Source of the DNA: Lachnospiraceae bacterium
GTDB lineage: Bacteria; Bacillota; Clostridia; Lachnospirales; Lachnospiraceae
DNA: 64,000 nucleotides
Reading direction: 5' to 3'
Assembly (NCBI GenBank): GCA_021199655.1
Contig: JAJQHQ010000101.1
Location: 98,274-162,273 of the forward strand
Each line of letters opens with the position of its first letter. Position 1 is the stretch's first letter. Shown one piece after another: positions 8,781-17,615 of the stretch. The notes beneath the pieces were generated by a model, which was not told the DNA's origin, did not search any database, and saw only the letters and a list, made by a program, of their open reading frames with translations. A program made the position numbers and the translations under genes.

Positions 8781-9938
8781 TCACTGCACGCCCTGCTCCG
8801 CTACGAAATCCCATGCAACGGTCTCAGTGTTCGCTACCTTTACATAAGCGGTATCGCGGTTCGCATCGCCGTTCTCGGACTCGAAGGAGATCTCGCCGGT
8901 CACGCCCGTGTAGGTGGTATCCCAGAGTGCTTCGTTTACAGCCGCTGCATCTGTAGAACCTGCGTTCTGAATTGCCGCAAGAGCTGTGTAGTAAGCGTCA
9001 TAGCCCATGGCCGTAACAGCTGCTACGGTGTCGTCGCCGCCGTTGTTTGCCAGTCTGGTGCTGTCTGCGTTGATCCACTCTTTGATGTTAGCATCAAACT
9101 CTTCATTCGCGCCTTCCTGATAGAAAGTCGTTACATAAACGCCAAGGTCTGTGCCTTCTGCTGCGTTCAGGATTACGTTGGAATCCCAGGTATCGCCAGC
9201 CAGAAGCGGAACCTCTACGCCCTGTGATGCAGCCGTTGCGATGATCAGCTGAGCAGCCTCGGTGGAGGTCGGAGCGAAGATAACGTCTACGCCTTCATTG
9301 ATAGCGGTCGTAATATAAGAAGTAAAGTCTGCAGTGCCCTCCGGGAATGTATCGGAGATTACTTCGCCGCCAAGCGACTCAAACGCTTCCTGGAAGTAAT
9401 ATCCAAGACCTACAGAGTAGTCATCGCCAAGCTTTGTCAGCACATATGCCTTTGTTGCGCCAAAGTTCTCAGACGCGAAGTTCGCCAGAACCGTGCCCTG
9501 GAACGGATCCAGGAAGCAGATGCGGAAATAATGCGTGTTGCCCTCAGTTACCTGCGGGTTCGTGCAGGTAACACCGATCACCGGGATGCCCGCCTCAGCG
9601 AAAATATCAGAAGCCGCGATCGATACGCCGGAACCATAAGAGCCAAGCACTACGGATACGCCGTTGCTTACCAGCTCGGAAGCCGCTGTCGGAGCCTTCT
9701 CTGTCGAGGACTCGTTATCCACGATCACCAGCTCTACATCATACTCTACACCGTCGATCTCTACGGTCGGAGTCTCTTCGTTTGCATACTGGATACCAAG
9801 GGTCTCCTGCTTGCCGCCTGCGCCGTTATCTCCGGATGCCGGCTCGAACACACCGATCTTCACGGTCTCTGCGGATGCCGTTGCCACGCAGGACAGGCAC
9901 ATCGTCGCACAGATCAGAGCTGCTGCTAATTTTTTCAT
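8781..9938 (-). CDS. livK: Branched-chain amino-acid binding protein
   Basis: The 385-residue type-I periplasmic-binding-fold protein (Peripla_BP_6) has a signal peptide (MKKLAAALICATMCLSCVAT) and mature start ETVKIGVFEPASGDNGAGGK. Family motifs include VLGSYGSGVSIAASDI and GIPVIGVTCTNPQVTEGN. Two cysteines in the signal region do not form a convincing lipobox, so anchoring is uncertain. It captures branched-chain amino acids, or a related amino acid, for LivHMGF. ATG follows GAGGAGGAAATGAACT. Confidence 0.93.
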   Translation of the reverse strand: MKKLAAALICATMCLSCVATASAETVKIGVFEPASGDNGAGGKQETLGIQYANEETPTVEIDGVEYDVELVIVDNESSTEKAPTAASELVSNGVSVVLGSYGSGVSIAASDIFAEAGIPVIGVTCTNPQVTEGNTHYFRICFLDPFQGTVLANFASENFGATKAYVLTKLGDDYSVGLGYYFQEAFESLGGEVISDTFPEGTADFTSYITTAINEGVDVIFAPTSTEAAQLIIATAASQGVEVPLLAGDTWDSNVILNAAEGTDLGVYVTTFYQEGANEEFDANIKEWINADSTRLANNGGDDTVAAVTAMGYDAYYTALAAIQNAGSTDAAAVNEALWDTTYTGVTGEISFESENGDANRDTAYVKVANTETVAWDFVAEQGVQ

Positions 9939-10376
9939 AGTTCATTTCCTCCTCTTTCTTAATTTAATTGTGTACGCGGACCTATGTATATCACACGCAG
10001 CTGCGCTGCCGTATCCGCGTGCGGCACAGGCATATTTACCTGCCCCGGATTATCATTGACCATGCCACGTCGGCAAAGACCAAATCTGTTCCCTATTTTA
10101 TACCTTTTATGTCCGTATGGCAAGGACTTTTGTCTTTTTTTGAGGAATATTTGAGCATTTATAATTATGTTTCTGAAATATTATTATTCAGTTTGAATGT
10201 TCTATAACTTTTTTGTTGACTTTATTATATGTTTATGTTATATTCTTGATGCCATTTATTCTCAGTTCGCAGATATTTCCAGTAACTACATGCGTTTTCT
10301 GGCAGATACCAAAGATAAAACCGAAATACATAGCGTCACTTAAAACATCTCAGAGGCAGAAAGGAGGTTTTACTGT
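9939..10376. promoter_or_regulatory. Divergent promoters for livK (minus) and the Rpn-like gene (plus)
   Basis: For livK, -35 TTGCCA (10123-10118) and -10 TAAAAT (10100-10095) are separated by 17 bases, leaving a leader of about 150 bases with no recognised riboswitch. For the plus-strand gene, -35 TTGACT (10216-10221) and -10 TATATT (10239-10244) are also 17 bases apart. There is no credible ORF in this 438-base gap. Confidence 0.55.
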
Positions 10377-11219
10377 TTGACCGATTGCCGTATCAACTGG
10401 CATTCCGCAATCGTATCGGCCATGAAAATCGAACTGGCTGATTATCAGGATATACTGAGTTATCAGTCTGAAATTGTATTAAACACAGGCCAGAGGCGGG
10501 GTGATCTGCTCATCACCAAAGCAGATAACAGCCGTAGCATCGCTTCTCCCATCGGCCGGATCTTTCAAAAATACAATCTCATCGAATACAAGGGGCCCGG
10601 CGATTCACTTGGTATCCAGAACTATTATAAATCACTTTCATACATTTACAGTTTTCCAACACATTTTCATTCAGATAAAATTCTTGAAGATACTTCCCTG
10701 ACACTGATTTCACATTCTTTTCCGCAAAAGCTATGGAATCATTTAAAAAGGAAAAATTTGCATCCAGCGCATAAAAGTTCCCAAAATTCTCTTGAAAAAA
10801 TGCTTCCGGGGCTGTATCATATCAATACAGAAATGATACCCACACAATTAGTCGTCACTTCACAGCTGACCGGAGAAGAATATCTGTGGCTGCAGTCTTT
10901 GACAAACTCTCTGCCTACGGATTCTCTTCAACGAGTGGCTGCCGCTTACAGGCAGCACGAAAATGAACCAGATTACCAGACATATATGAATACCCTTATT
11001 CGGGCCAATAAATTATCGAGAGGAGAGGATGAACGTATGTTATGTGAAGCATTAGAAGAGCTTTTTGCTGATGAAATGCGTAAGCAGGAAAAAAACGGAA
11101 TGCACAAAGTGAACCAGTTATATGAAAAACTCCTAAGCAGCAACAGACTTGACGACTGGCAAAAATCTGTAACTGACGAATCTTACCAGCAGAAGCTATT
11201 AAAAGAATACGGTATCTAA
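10377..11219 (+). CDS. PD-(D/E)XK nuclease-like protein (Rpn-related)
   Basis: The start is TTG at 10377, nine bases after AAGGAGG; the next ATG (10422) would cut into the conserved helix. The 280-residue protein begins with HSAIVSAMKIELADYQDILS, then RRGDLLI and GRIFQKYNLIEYKGPGD. Asp and Glu-x-Lys are spaced as in PD-(D/E)XK folds, and YYKSLSYIYSF follows. Similar Clostridia proteins are often multicopy and their role is unknown. The C-terminal half is helical (RANKLSRGEDERMLCEALEE). It has its own promoter and stands alone. Confidence 0.7.
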   Translation: MTDCRINWHSAIVSAMKIELADYQDILSYQSEIVLNTGQRRGDLLITKADNSRSIASPIGRIFQKYNLIEYKGPGDSLGIQNYYKSLSYIYSFPTHFHSDKILEDTSLTLISHSFPQKLWNHLKRKNLHPAHKSSQNSLEKMLPGLYHINTEMIPTQLVVTSQLTGEEYLWLQSLTNSLPTDSLQRVAAAYRQHENEPDYQTYMNTLIRANKLSRGEDERMLCEALEELFADEMRKQEKNGMHKVNQLYEKLLSSNRLDDWQKSVTDESYQQKLLKEYGI

Positions 11220-11260
11220 TCTCAAACGATTCGCATAAACGCTTTCGCAAAACGGGAAAA

Positions 11261-11294
11261 GCGGGCGCTTCCATCCTTCCGGAAGAACGCCCGC
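11261..11294. terminator. Bidirectional terminator between convergent genes
   Basis: GCGGGCGCTTCC (11261-11272) pairs with GGAAGAACGCCCGC (11281-11294) with a two-base bulge. On the minus strand it is followed by TTTTCCC and on the plus strand by CTTTC. It serves the Rpn-like gene (plus) and the esterase gene (minus). Confidence 0.7.
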
Positions 11295-11326
11295 CTTTCA
11301 TTCCCATTCTATATCGGCAGCTTTCC

Positions 11327-12532
11327 TTAATCTGCCATAATGATCGCATTCAGGTAAAACGACACCACAGCATCCTGCGCTTCCACCAGCCGCACTTCCA
11401 CCCGGTGAATCCCTTTTGGCATGTGCTCGGTAACTGTCAGAAGCTCCAGCTTATCCCCCCAGGTCTCATCAAAGTTTGCATCCAGCAGTCTCCGCGTCGC
11501 AGGGTCTCCATCCACAATGATCTCCGCGATCGGAGCGGGCTTTTGCACCGAGCGCCGGAACTGCACAGCCACACCGGTGCCTTCCAGTTCGAATGTCATA
11601 TGCGCGCCCTGTAAAGAAGATTCCCAGCCGTTTTTAAAATTGTCTGTAATATCGCTCTGCGGACGCTGATCAGCCGCGAAGCCTTCCACCTCTGCAGGAG
11701 TATAATTCCTGTTGCTGTAACGGACGCTGTGCTCATACGTGTTCGCTGTCAAAGGAGCAGGCTGTACATCTGTTGCAGAAACCATGCTTTTGCTGTCATT
11801 CTGGCTCTGCTTAACACAATTCGAACCAATTCCCGCATGGTCACTATAGCTTTCCGTCGCTTTTTCCTCACCCGTCTTTGCCAGTGTTTCCACCCGCACC
11901 GTTTCCAGATAGTACGTGATCACCGATGCCACCAGCTCATGTCCGGCGTCATTCGGGTGCAGGTCGTCCGGCGTGATCTCACGGTTCGGAATGCGCCCGG
12001 CGAGCAGCTCCGGATAAATCGAGCTCTGCATGCTGACACCCGGCAGACCGTAATGCCGTCCCACCTTTGCATGCTGCAGCTGCGCGCTCGCTCCGTTGTC
12101 ATAACAGACATTGTGAATCAATATCACAGCAGGAGCGCATTCATTGAAAAGAACCCGTCTGACCAGGCCCTCATAGGTCTCAAGGAAATGCTCCGTACTC
12201 TCATCATTGACCGAAAACTCAATGAATACGACATCCGGCTTATACTGTAACAGATGTTCCTCTACTCTTGCCGCACCATACTGCGAATCTGTCGCTCCGA
12301 TGCCGGCATTCACATACGTGAAATCTGCTTTCGGAAACGTCTCCTTCCACCAGGAATACACGAGATACGCGTAACAGGTCTGCGGCGTACTCGAAAGCGA
12401 ACCATTGGTAATGGATCCCCCGATAAAGCCGACCGTCAGCCGCTCTCCCGCGGCCGCGCGCCGCATGACTGCCTCAAGGCGCTCCTCATTTCCGCGGTTT
12501 ACGATTCCTGCTTCTCTGTTGATGTCGTACAT
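11327..12532 (-). CDS. SGNH/GDSL-type esterase with C-terminal beta domain
   Basis: ATG at 12532 follows AGAGGGAGAAG and is preferred to an in-frame ATG 33 bases upstream; the product has 401 residues. SGNH blocks are visible: GFIGGSITNGS (Ser), YVNAGIGATDS (Gly), IEFSVNDE (Asn) and DDLHPNDAGH (Asp/His). About 150 C-terminal residues form a beta-rich part (DNFKNGWESSLQGAHMTF) that could bind carbohydrate. There is no signal peptide, so it is probably a cytoplasmic deacetylase or esterase acting on imported oligosaccharide. It is the last gene of the importer/esterase operon. Confidence 0.85.
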   Translation of the reverse strand: MYDINREAGIVNRGNEERLEAVMRRAAAGERLTVGFIGGSITNGSLSSTPQTCYAYLVYSWWKETFPKADFTYVNAGIGATDSQYGAARVEEHLLQYKPDVVFIEFSVNDESTEHFLETYEGLVRRVLFNECAPAVILIHNVCYDNGASAQLQHAKVGRHYGLPGVSMQSSIYPELLAGRIPNREITPDDLHPNDAGHELVASVITYYLETVRVETLAKTGEEKATESYSDHAGIGSNCVKQSQNDSKSMVSATDVQPAPLTANTYEHSVRYSNRNYTPAEVEGFAADQRPQSDITDNFKNGWESSLQGAHMTFELEGTGVAVQFRRSVQKPAPIAEIIVDGDPATRRLLDANFDETWGDKLELLTVTEHMPKGIHRVEVRLVEAQDAVVSFYLNAIIMAD

Positions 12533-12581
12533 AATTCTTCTCCCTCTTAATGCAGAAATAATCATGGATTTTCAAGCCATA

Positions 12582-13682
12582 TTACCACGGAATCTCCAAT
12601 GAGTTGATATAGCCCGCCAGTTCCTCCGCCATTTCTTCCGCTTCCGGAATCCGGATATGTCCCGGCGTCCCGGCGCCGTTCCTCTTATATAAGAAATGAT
12701 GAACCTTCGGGTCGTTCAGGGCTTTGCACACTGCGTCGATCGCGCGATCCCAGCTTTTGTCATGCTCCAGGATCGTCGTCGCGAGTATGATCTCCGCATC
12801 CGGATAAATCTCTCTGATACGGCGCACAAACGCGCCATAGCATTCCCGCCAGTGCGCGGCCTGCGCGCCCTCATACTCTTCTTTCATAAAATCATAGGGA
12901 TGGCTGTCGTTCTGTCCGACCGCGATGACAACGACCTGCGGCGTCCAGAGGGAAAAATCCCAGGGCTTCATCACGCCCAGCGCCGGACTGTACCGCAGCT
13001 TGTCGTACACGCTCTCCATCCCGACATAGTCAGTATCGTTGTACCAGCCAATGCCGTCAATGAGCGCCACACCGCCCTGCGCAATGTCATGAATCTCGGC
13101 ATTCAGCTTTCGCGCCGTGATCCACGAATACGAATACCAGCTGTTAGAAAACTCGCCATTGTGCCATTCCGGATCCGGCTTGCCTGCATAATCCACCGCC
13201 TCAGCTACCTCACCTGCCGAAACGCTGTCGCCATAGACCTCGATCCGGCGCTCCGGCTTCGGCGGGCACGGCAGCAGCTCAACCGCGCCCTGAATTTCTA
13301 TTCCGTGCAGGGTAAACGTATGGCAGGAATCCATGCGTTTGAAAAGCAGCAGGCTGTGCTCGCCCGGTGCAAGCTTCTCTGCAACCGTGTAAGTCTGCTG
13401 TTCCGTATTTTCAATCCGGAACTTTCCCTGCTCGCCATCGAGAATATAACCCAGATAATTATCGCAATATGCGTTTTTATTTGTCACAGTCACAAGCACG
13501 GCAGCGTCCGTACCTGAATCGGCTCCCACGCACGAATCGACTTCCGCATGGTCAGCGCCGCCCTGTACGGTAAAACGCAGGGCGACACTGCTGCACGGAA
13601 ATACAAACACCGGAGCTTTCGGCTCCTCAAAATCGATCCTGCCGCTGTACTGCAGCAGCTCATGGTCCGGTGAAATATACAT
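12582..13682 (-). CDS. CE2-like acetyl-carbohydrate esterase
   Basis: The 366-residue protein has an N-terminal jelly-roll-like part (about residues 1-135) and a C-terminal SGNH domain: VYGDSVSAGE (catalytic Ser), AQGGVALIDG (Gly), VIAVGQNDSHP (Asn) and GHIRIPEAEEMAEELA (His). This two-domain order and the final motif match carbohydrate esterase family 2, known for deacetylating xylan- or mannan-type sugars. No signal peptide is seen. It lies 50 bases before the second esterase and after the importer genes, so acetylated oligosaccharides are the likely imported substrate. Confidence 0.85.
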   Translation of the reverse strand: MYISPDHELLQYSGRIDFEEPKAPVFVFPCSSVALRFTVQGGADHAEVDSCVGADSGTDAAVLVTVTNKNAYCDNYLGYILDGEQGKFRIENTEQQTYTVAEKLAPGEHSLLLFKRMDSCHTFTLHGIEIQGAVELLPCPPKPERRIEVYGDSVSAGEVAEAVDYAGKPDPEWHNGEFSNSWYSYSWITARKLNAEIHDIAQGGVALIDGIGWYNDTDYVGMESVYDKLRYSPALGVMKPWDFSLWTPQVVVIAVGQNDSHPYDFMKEEYEGAQAAHWRECYGAFVRRIREIYPDAEIILATTILEHDKSWDRAIDAVCKALNDPKVHHFLYKRNGAGTPGHIRIPEAEEMAEELAGYINSLEIPW

Positions 13683-13834
13683 GATGTTTTTCCTTCTCTT
13701 TCCTTACGTTTTCGATTGCTCCGGCTTTCCACCTGCCTGTCTGAACACCTTTCCGGCCACATTTCCAGTTACCGTCCGGTCCTCCCTTAGCTCACCTGCT
13801 TTTCAACAGAAAGTGTGTTCAGGCACCTGCTTCA

Positions 13835-14683
13835 TCATCCCTTGACAGATCCGGCGGTCAGGCCGCTGTAGATCTGATCCTGACAGAAAATAAACAGGAT
13901 CAATGCCGGCAGAAGTGAGATGATCACGCCCGCGCAGATCAGATTATACTTGCTACCCAGCGGACCCACAAAAGTGTAAAGCGAGGTCGCCATCGTTCCC
14001 AGCCTCGTCTTATCCTGCAGATACAGGTTTGCCGAATAGTACTCGTTGTAGGTGCCCACGCCTTTTAAGATGCAGGCAGTCACGATGGCCGGTTTTAAGA
14101 GCGGCAGATGGATCTTGTAAAAAATCGTAAAGAGCGATGCTCCATCCACGATCGCCGACTCATCCAGTGAGATATCAATATTCTCGAAAAACTGAATATA
14201 TATATATATCGAAATGACATCGGTTCCGCACATCATGATAATATACCCATAAAGAGTATTGATAAATCCTAAATTATTCATGATCTGATACAGGGACACC
14301 TGCATCGCCACACCCGGAAGCAGGGAGGCAAACAGGAACAGATTCCGGATCAGATTGTTGAACGGGAATTTGAACCGGTTCAGCACATACGCCAGCTGTG
14401 TTCCGATAAATACGGAGGCGATCAGTACGCAGACCAGAATGAGCACGGAGTTGAAAAACGCCCGCCCCATATTCGCTTTCTGGAATGCTTCTATAAAGTT
14501 GCCAAAATACAGCCAGCTTTCCGGCAGTGTCATGACATTCGTCTGCTGGTATTCCGTCTCGGTCTTAAACGCGGTGATCACGCAGGAGACGACCGGCAAA
14601 ATCGCGACAAAGGAGAAAAATACCAGTGAAAAATATTTCAGAAATGTGAGAACGCCACTCTCTATTTTTTTTGCAGCACTCAT
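13835..14683 (-). CDS. CUT1 sugar ABC transporter permease (MalG type)
   Basis: The 282-residue membrane protein has about six hydrophobic segments, the first at residues 14-34 (YFSLVFFSFVAILPVVSCVI). The EAA-loop equivalent DESAIVDGASLFTIFYKIHL is present, and the C-terminus IYSGLTAGSVKG is typical of MalG. It forms the channel with the MalF-type permease 12 bases upstream. No ATPase gene is present in the operon. The 152-base gap to the CE2-like gene holds no credible gene. Confidence 0.92.
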   Translation of the reverse strand: MSAAKKIESGVLTFLKYFSLVFFSFVAILPVVSCVITAFKTETEYQQTNVMTLPESWLYFGNFIEAFQKANMGRAFFNSVLILVCVLIASVFIGTQLAYVLNRFKFPFNNLIRNLFLFASLLPGVAMQVSLYQIMNNLGFINTLYGYIIMMCGTDVISIYIYIQFFENIDISLDESAIVDGASLFTIFYKIHLPLLKPAIVTACILKGVGTYNEYYSANLYLQDKTRLGTMATSLYTFVGPLGSKYNLICAGVIISLLPALILFIFCQDQIYSGLTAGSVKG

Positions 14684-14695
14684 TTTCCTGTCCTC

Positions 14696-15706
14696 CTAAT
14701 TCTTTGCTTTTGCTCTGCGCTTTGCAGCACGCGCCGCCTGTTTGTCCCGCTTTTTGGCGGCATTCGGATCCTCATCCTCACTGTTTCGGAACACATACTT
14801 AAAGAACAGCTTCTGCAGCAGGGTCGCGAACAGGATGATTGCCAGAAGAACCATCGCCATCGCGGACGCCAGACCTACCTTCTGCTGTGTATGCGCGATC
14901 TCATGCATGACTACAAAGTACGTCGCCGTACCGTTTGCACCGCTTGTGATAACATATGACGGCTCAAATGCGCTTAAGGAACCTGTGATTGACAAGATCA
15001 CATTCAGCGTGACGATCGTACTGATGCTCGGAAGTATGACATAACGGAACTGCTGGAATTTGTTCGCGCCATCCAGTTCCGCCGCTTCATAGAGCGTATT
15101 GTCCACGGACATGATCGCTCCGATAAACAACACCATGTTCTGTCCGAAATAGCGCCATACAGAGGTCGCCACCAGCGAAACGTTATTGATCCTCTGGTCA
15201 CGCAGCCAGTACGGCAGATTCTCCAGATCAAAACCGCACCACTGCAGCACGGTATCGAACACATAGCCTCTGGTATAGAAAAATTTAAAAATAAAACCGA
15301 TCGCGATACCATTGATCAGATACGGGAAAAACATAAAGCCTTTAAACAGCTTTCCGCCCTTTACCTTAAAACTTAAGATTGTCGCCAGATAGAGGGCCAG
15401 CACCAGCTGTACGATAGAACCTCCCATGTAATAAAGGCTCAGCTTCAGTGCGCCGAAGCAGTCATCTCTCTGGAACACACGGATATAGTTCTTCAATCCG
15501 ACCCAGGTTCTCGTTCCTATGTATTTCATATTATAAAAACTGAACTGAAACATCTCGCCAAACGGCAGATATGTAAACACAAATAAGAGCAGCAGCGGAA
15601 TCGTCATAAAGGCGATCATCACCTGCACCTGCTGGCCGTCTCTGCTGCGCATCCATTCTTTCAATGTGCGTTTTTTCTTTTTCCTTGCAGCAACTGTCCC
15701 CGCCAC
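14696..15706 (-). CDS. CUT1 sugar ABC transporter permease (MalF type)
   Basis: GTG at 15706-15704 is chosen as start because AAGGAGG lies 7 bases before it; a longer in-frame ATG (15793) lacks such a site and would add 29 unusual residues. The 336-residue product starts MAGTVAARKKKKRTLKEWMR and has six or more hydrophobic segments. Its EAA loop is LYEAAELDGANKFQQFRYVI. The C-terminal tail is very Lys/Arg/Ala rich (AAKKRDKQAARAAKRRAKAK), which is unusual for the family and presumably cytoplasmic. Confidence 0.9.
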   Translation of the reverse strand: MAGTVAARKKKKRTLKEWMRSRDGQQVQVMIAFMTIPLLLLFVFTYLPFGEMFQFSFYNMKYIGTRTWVGLKNYIRVFQRDDCFGALKLSLYYMGGSIVQLVLALYLATILSFKVKGGKLFKGFMFFPYLINGIAIGFIFKFFYTRGYVFDTVLQWCGFDLENLPYWLRDQRINNVSLVATSVWRYFGQNMVLFIGAIMSVDNTLYEAAELDGANKFQQFRYVILPSISTIVTLNVILSITGSLSAFEPSYVITSGANGTATYFVVMHEIAHTQQKVGLASAMAMVLLAIILFATLLQKLFFKYVFRNSEDEDPNAAKKRDKQAARAAKRRAKAKN

Positions 15707-15820
15707 AGATATTCCTCCTTCCCGAATCGTCACATCATCACAGCATGTTTTTCTGTAAAATACTGCCGGGTGTATCTGTATGTATAAAAGCACATCGCCC
15801 GGCCCTGCCTGTCAGTAAAG

Positions 15821-15848
15821 GAGCCAGAGAGAATCTCCCCTCTGGCTC
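15821..15848 (-). terminator. Intercistronic hairpin after the sugar-binding-protein gene
   Basis: Perfect 9-base arms GAGCCAGAG (15821-15829) and CTCTGGCTC (15840-15848). On the minus strand only CCTTTAC follows, so termination would be partial. It lies between the binding-protein stop and the permease start, matching the arrangement at 2451 and 8715. Confidence 0.6.
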
Positions 15849-15947
15849 ACTTTTTCTCATCACAACCATCCGGAACCGCAGCAGATCAGGCAGTCACGAA
15901 CCGCTCCTGCATGCAGCAGCAATTACCCGAACGGTTTTTATTTCATT

Positions 15948-17303
15948 TTAGTAAGTAGTCGTCTCGATGCCGAGGTAATCCTGTGCATCGTTCCACGCTG
16001 CGGTCCAGTCCGCCATGATCTCGTCTAAGGTCTCAGCGCCTGTGAATGCGGACTCTACGATTCTCTGAACCTTGGTGTTGCCGCCAGCGTTGAAAGAAAG
16101 CTCAGACTCGCTGTTGATGTCGTCAAGGAGAGTCTCCTCACCTTCCAGAGCCGCTTCGTCAGAGAGGATCGTGCAGCCGTCAAATGCTGTATACATATCC
16201 GGAAGCGCACCGTCCTTGTCTACCGGATAGCCACCCTCCAGCTCACACCAGCCAGACGCCTCGGTCATCCACTTGATGAATACGAGAGAAGCCGTGATAT
16301 TGGTCTCGGAGCTGTTTACGTTGATCGCGTAGCAGTAGTCGCCGCCCGCCAGAGCGTACTGTGTACCGTCTACCGTCATCGGGAACGGCATATAGCCAAT
16401 GTCGTCACCGTTGTCGCCGGCCTCAACCATCTGCGCGTATGCCCAGGAGCCAAGTACCATGCAGCCGATCTCGCCGTTGTTGATCATGCCCTTGCAGCCT
16501 TCCCAGTCAGTCGTGGTGTAGTCGTCCTCAATGAGACCATTCGCAACTGCGTCATAAAGAATCTTATACAGAGCATAGATGCCTGTACCATCGCCATTAT
16601 CCGAGAACGGATCTGCGTCATGAGCAAACTTCTGATTCAGATAAGTCGCATCGCCGTTCGATACGATACCGATGTAAGCATCCCACGCACCCATCGTCCA
16701 GCCTGCCGCGTAGTTCGTGTAAAGCGGGATCGCGTCTGTGTTGTCTGAAATCGCCTGTAGAGCCGCGATGAACTCATCCGGAGTAGTCGGAAGCTCTGTC
16801 ACACCTGCCGCCTCAAAGACTGCCTTATTGTAAACGATACCCTGTGCATTGCCCATGTAAGGAATACCATAGCTGAGTCCGTCATATGCCCACTGATTTG
16901 CAAAATTGATCTCCTCGCTCATCTCTTCCACTGTGCCATATGCATAATAATAGGTGGAGAGCTCACTCTTATCGATTGCCGGGATGAACATGATGTCGCC
17001 CCAGTCGCCTGCGGACAAACGAAGCAGAGCATCCTCTGCATAATCCGTAATAGCAGTCGCTTCTACTGTGATGTTCGGATATACTTCATTGAATGCCGCG
17101 ATCAGCGAATCCATTGTGCCGTCTTCCGCACGGTCTGTCTTATGATTCAGAAATGTGATGGTAGCTTCCAGATCCGTGTAATCCTCGCCAAGTACGATAT
17201 CGCCGTAAGCCGGAATGCCGCCTTCTTCCGCGGATGCCACAAGTGACAGGGAAGCCACCATAGACAGTGCCATAACCGCAGCAAGTGCTTTTTTCAGTTT
17301 CAT
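15948..17303 (-). CDS. Extracellular sugar-binding protein (family 1 SBP)
   Basis: ATG at 17303 follows AATAAGGAGG and is chosen over an earlier in-frame start at 17384. The 451-residue protein has a signal peptide (MKLKKALAAVMALSMVASLS, cleavage near VASAEE). The mature part carries family-1 SBP features: ATITFLNHKTDRAEDGTMDS, GIPYMGNAQGIVYNKAVFEA and EIGCMVLGSWAYAQMVE. It delivers an oligosaccharide, perhaps acetylated given the linked esterases, to the two permeases. It is the first gene of the operon and divergent from the AraC gene. Confidence 0.93.
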   Translation of the reverse strand: MKLKKALAAVMALSMVASLSLVASAEEGGIPAYGDIVLGEDYTDLEATITFLNHKTDRAEDGTMDSLIAAFNEVYPNITVEATAITDYAEDALLRLSAGDWGDIMFIPAIDKSELSTYYYAYGTVEEMSEEINFANQWAYDGLSYGIPYMGNAQGIVYNKAVFEAAGVTELPTTPDEFIAALQAISDNTDAIPLYTNYAAGWTMGAWDAYIGIVSNGDATYLNQKFAHDADPFSDNGDGTGIYALYKILYDAVANGLIEDDYTTTDWEGCKGMINNGEIGCMVLGSWAYAQMVEAGDNGDDIGYMPFPMTVDGTQYALAGGDYCYAINVNSSETNITASLVFIKWMTEASGWCELEGGYPVDKDGALPDMYTAFDGCTILSDEAALEGEETLLDDINSESELSFNAGGNTKVQRIVESAFTGAETLDEIMADWTAAWNDAQDYLGIETTTY

Positions 17304-17615
17304 AGTCTTTTCCTCCTTATTATTATGAAATCTGTTTCGATAACATAGCCCCATTATAGGAATTTCTTCCATCTTGTGCATCATTCATTTTTGGCTTTTT
17401 ATCATCTATTTTTGTCTTTCACGTCATTTTATATGTTTTTTACAAAATTTAGTCCGAATTTTTGTTCATGTTTGCCTGTGTTTTTTCATGTTGGAGATTA
17501 ATTTAATCTAATTGAGTTAATTTAGTTACTTAAAATTACTCTTTCTTGTTTTCCTGTGAAAAAGGATATATAATATTATGGAGATTCTGAAAAAGATAAA
17601 AGGAAAATAGCGCGA
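17304..17615. promoter_or_regulatory. Divergent promoter region of importer and AraC gene
   Basis: Plus strand: -35 TTGTTT (17546-17551) and -10 TATAAT (17569-17574), 17 bases apart, for the AraC gene. Minus strand: -10 TATAAT (17358-17353) with a poor -35, which fits an activator-dependent importer promoter. The rest is AT-rich and without genes. Confidence 0.55.

Noticed and set aside
9950..10095. Possible riboswitch in the livK leader
   Set aside because: Only small hairpins are seen, and no known riboswitch core or terminator/antiterminator pair.
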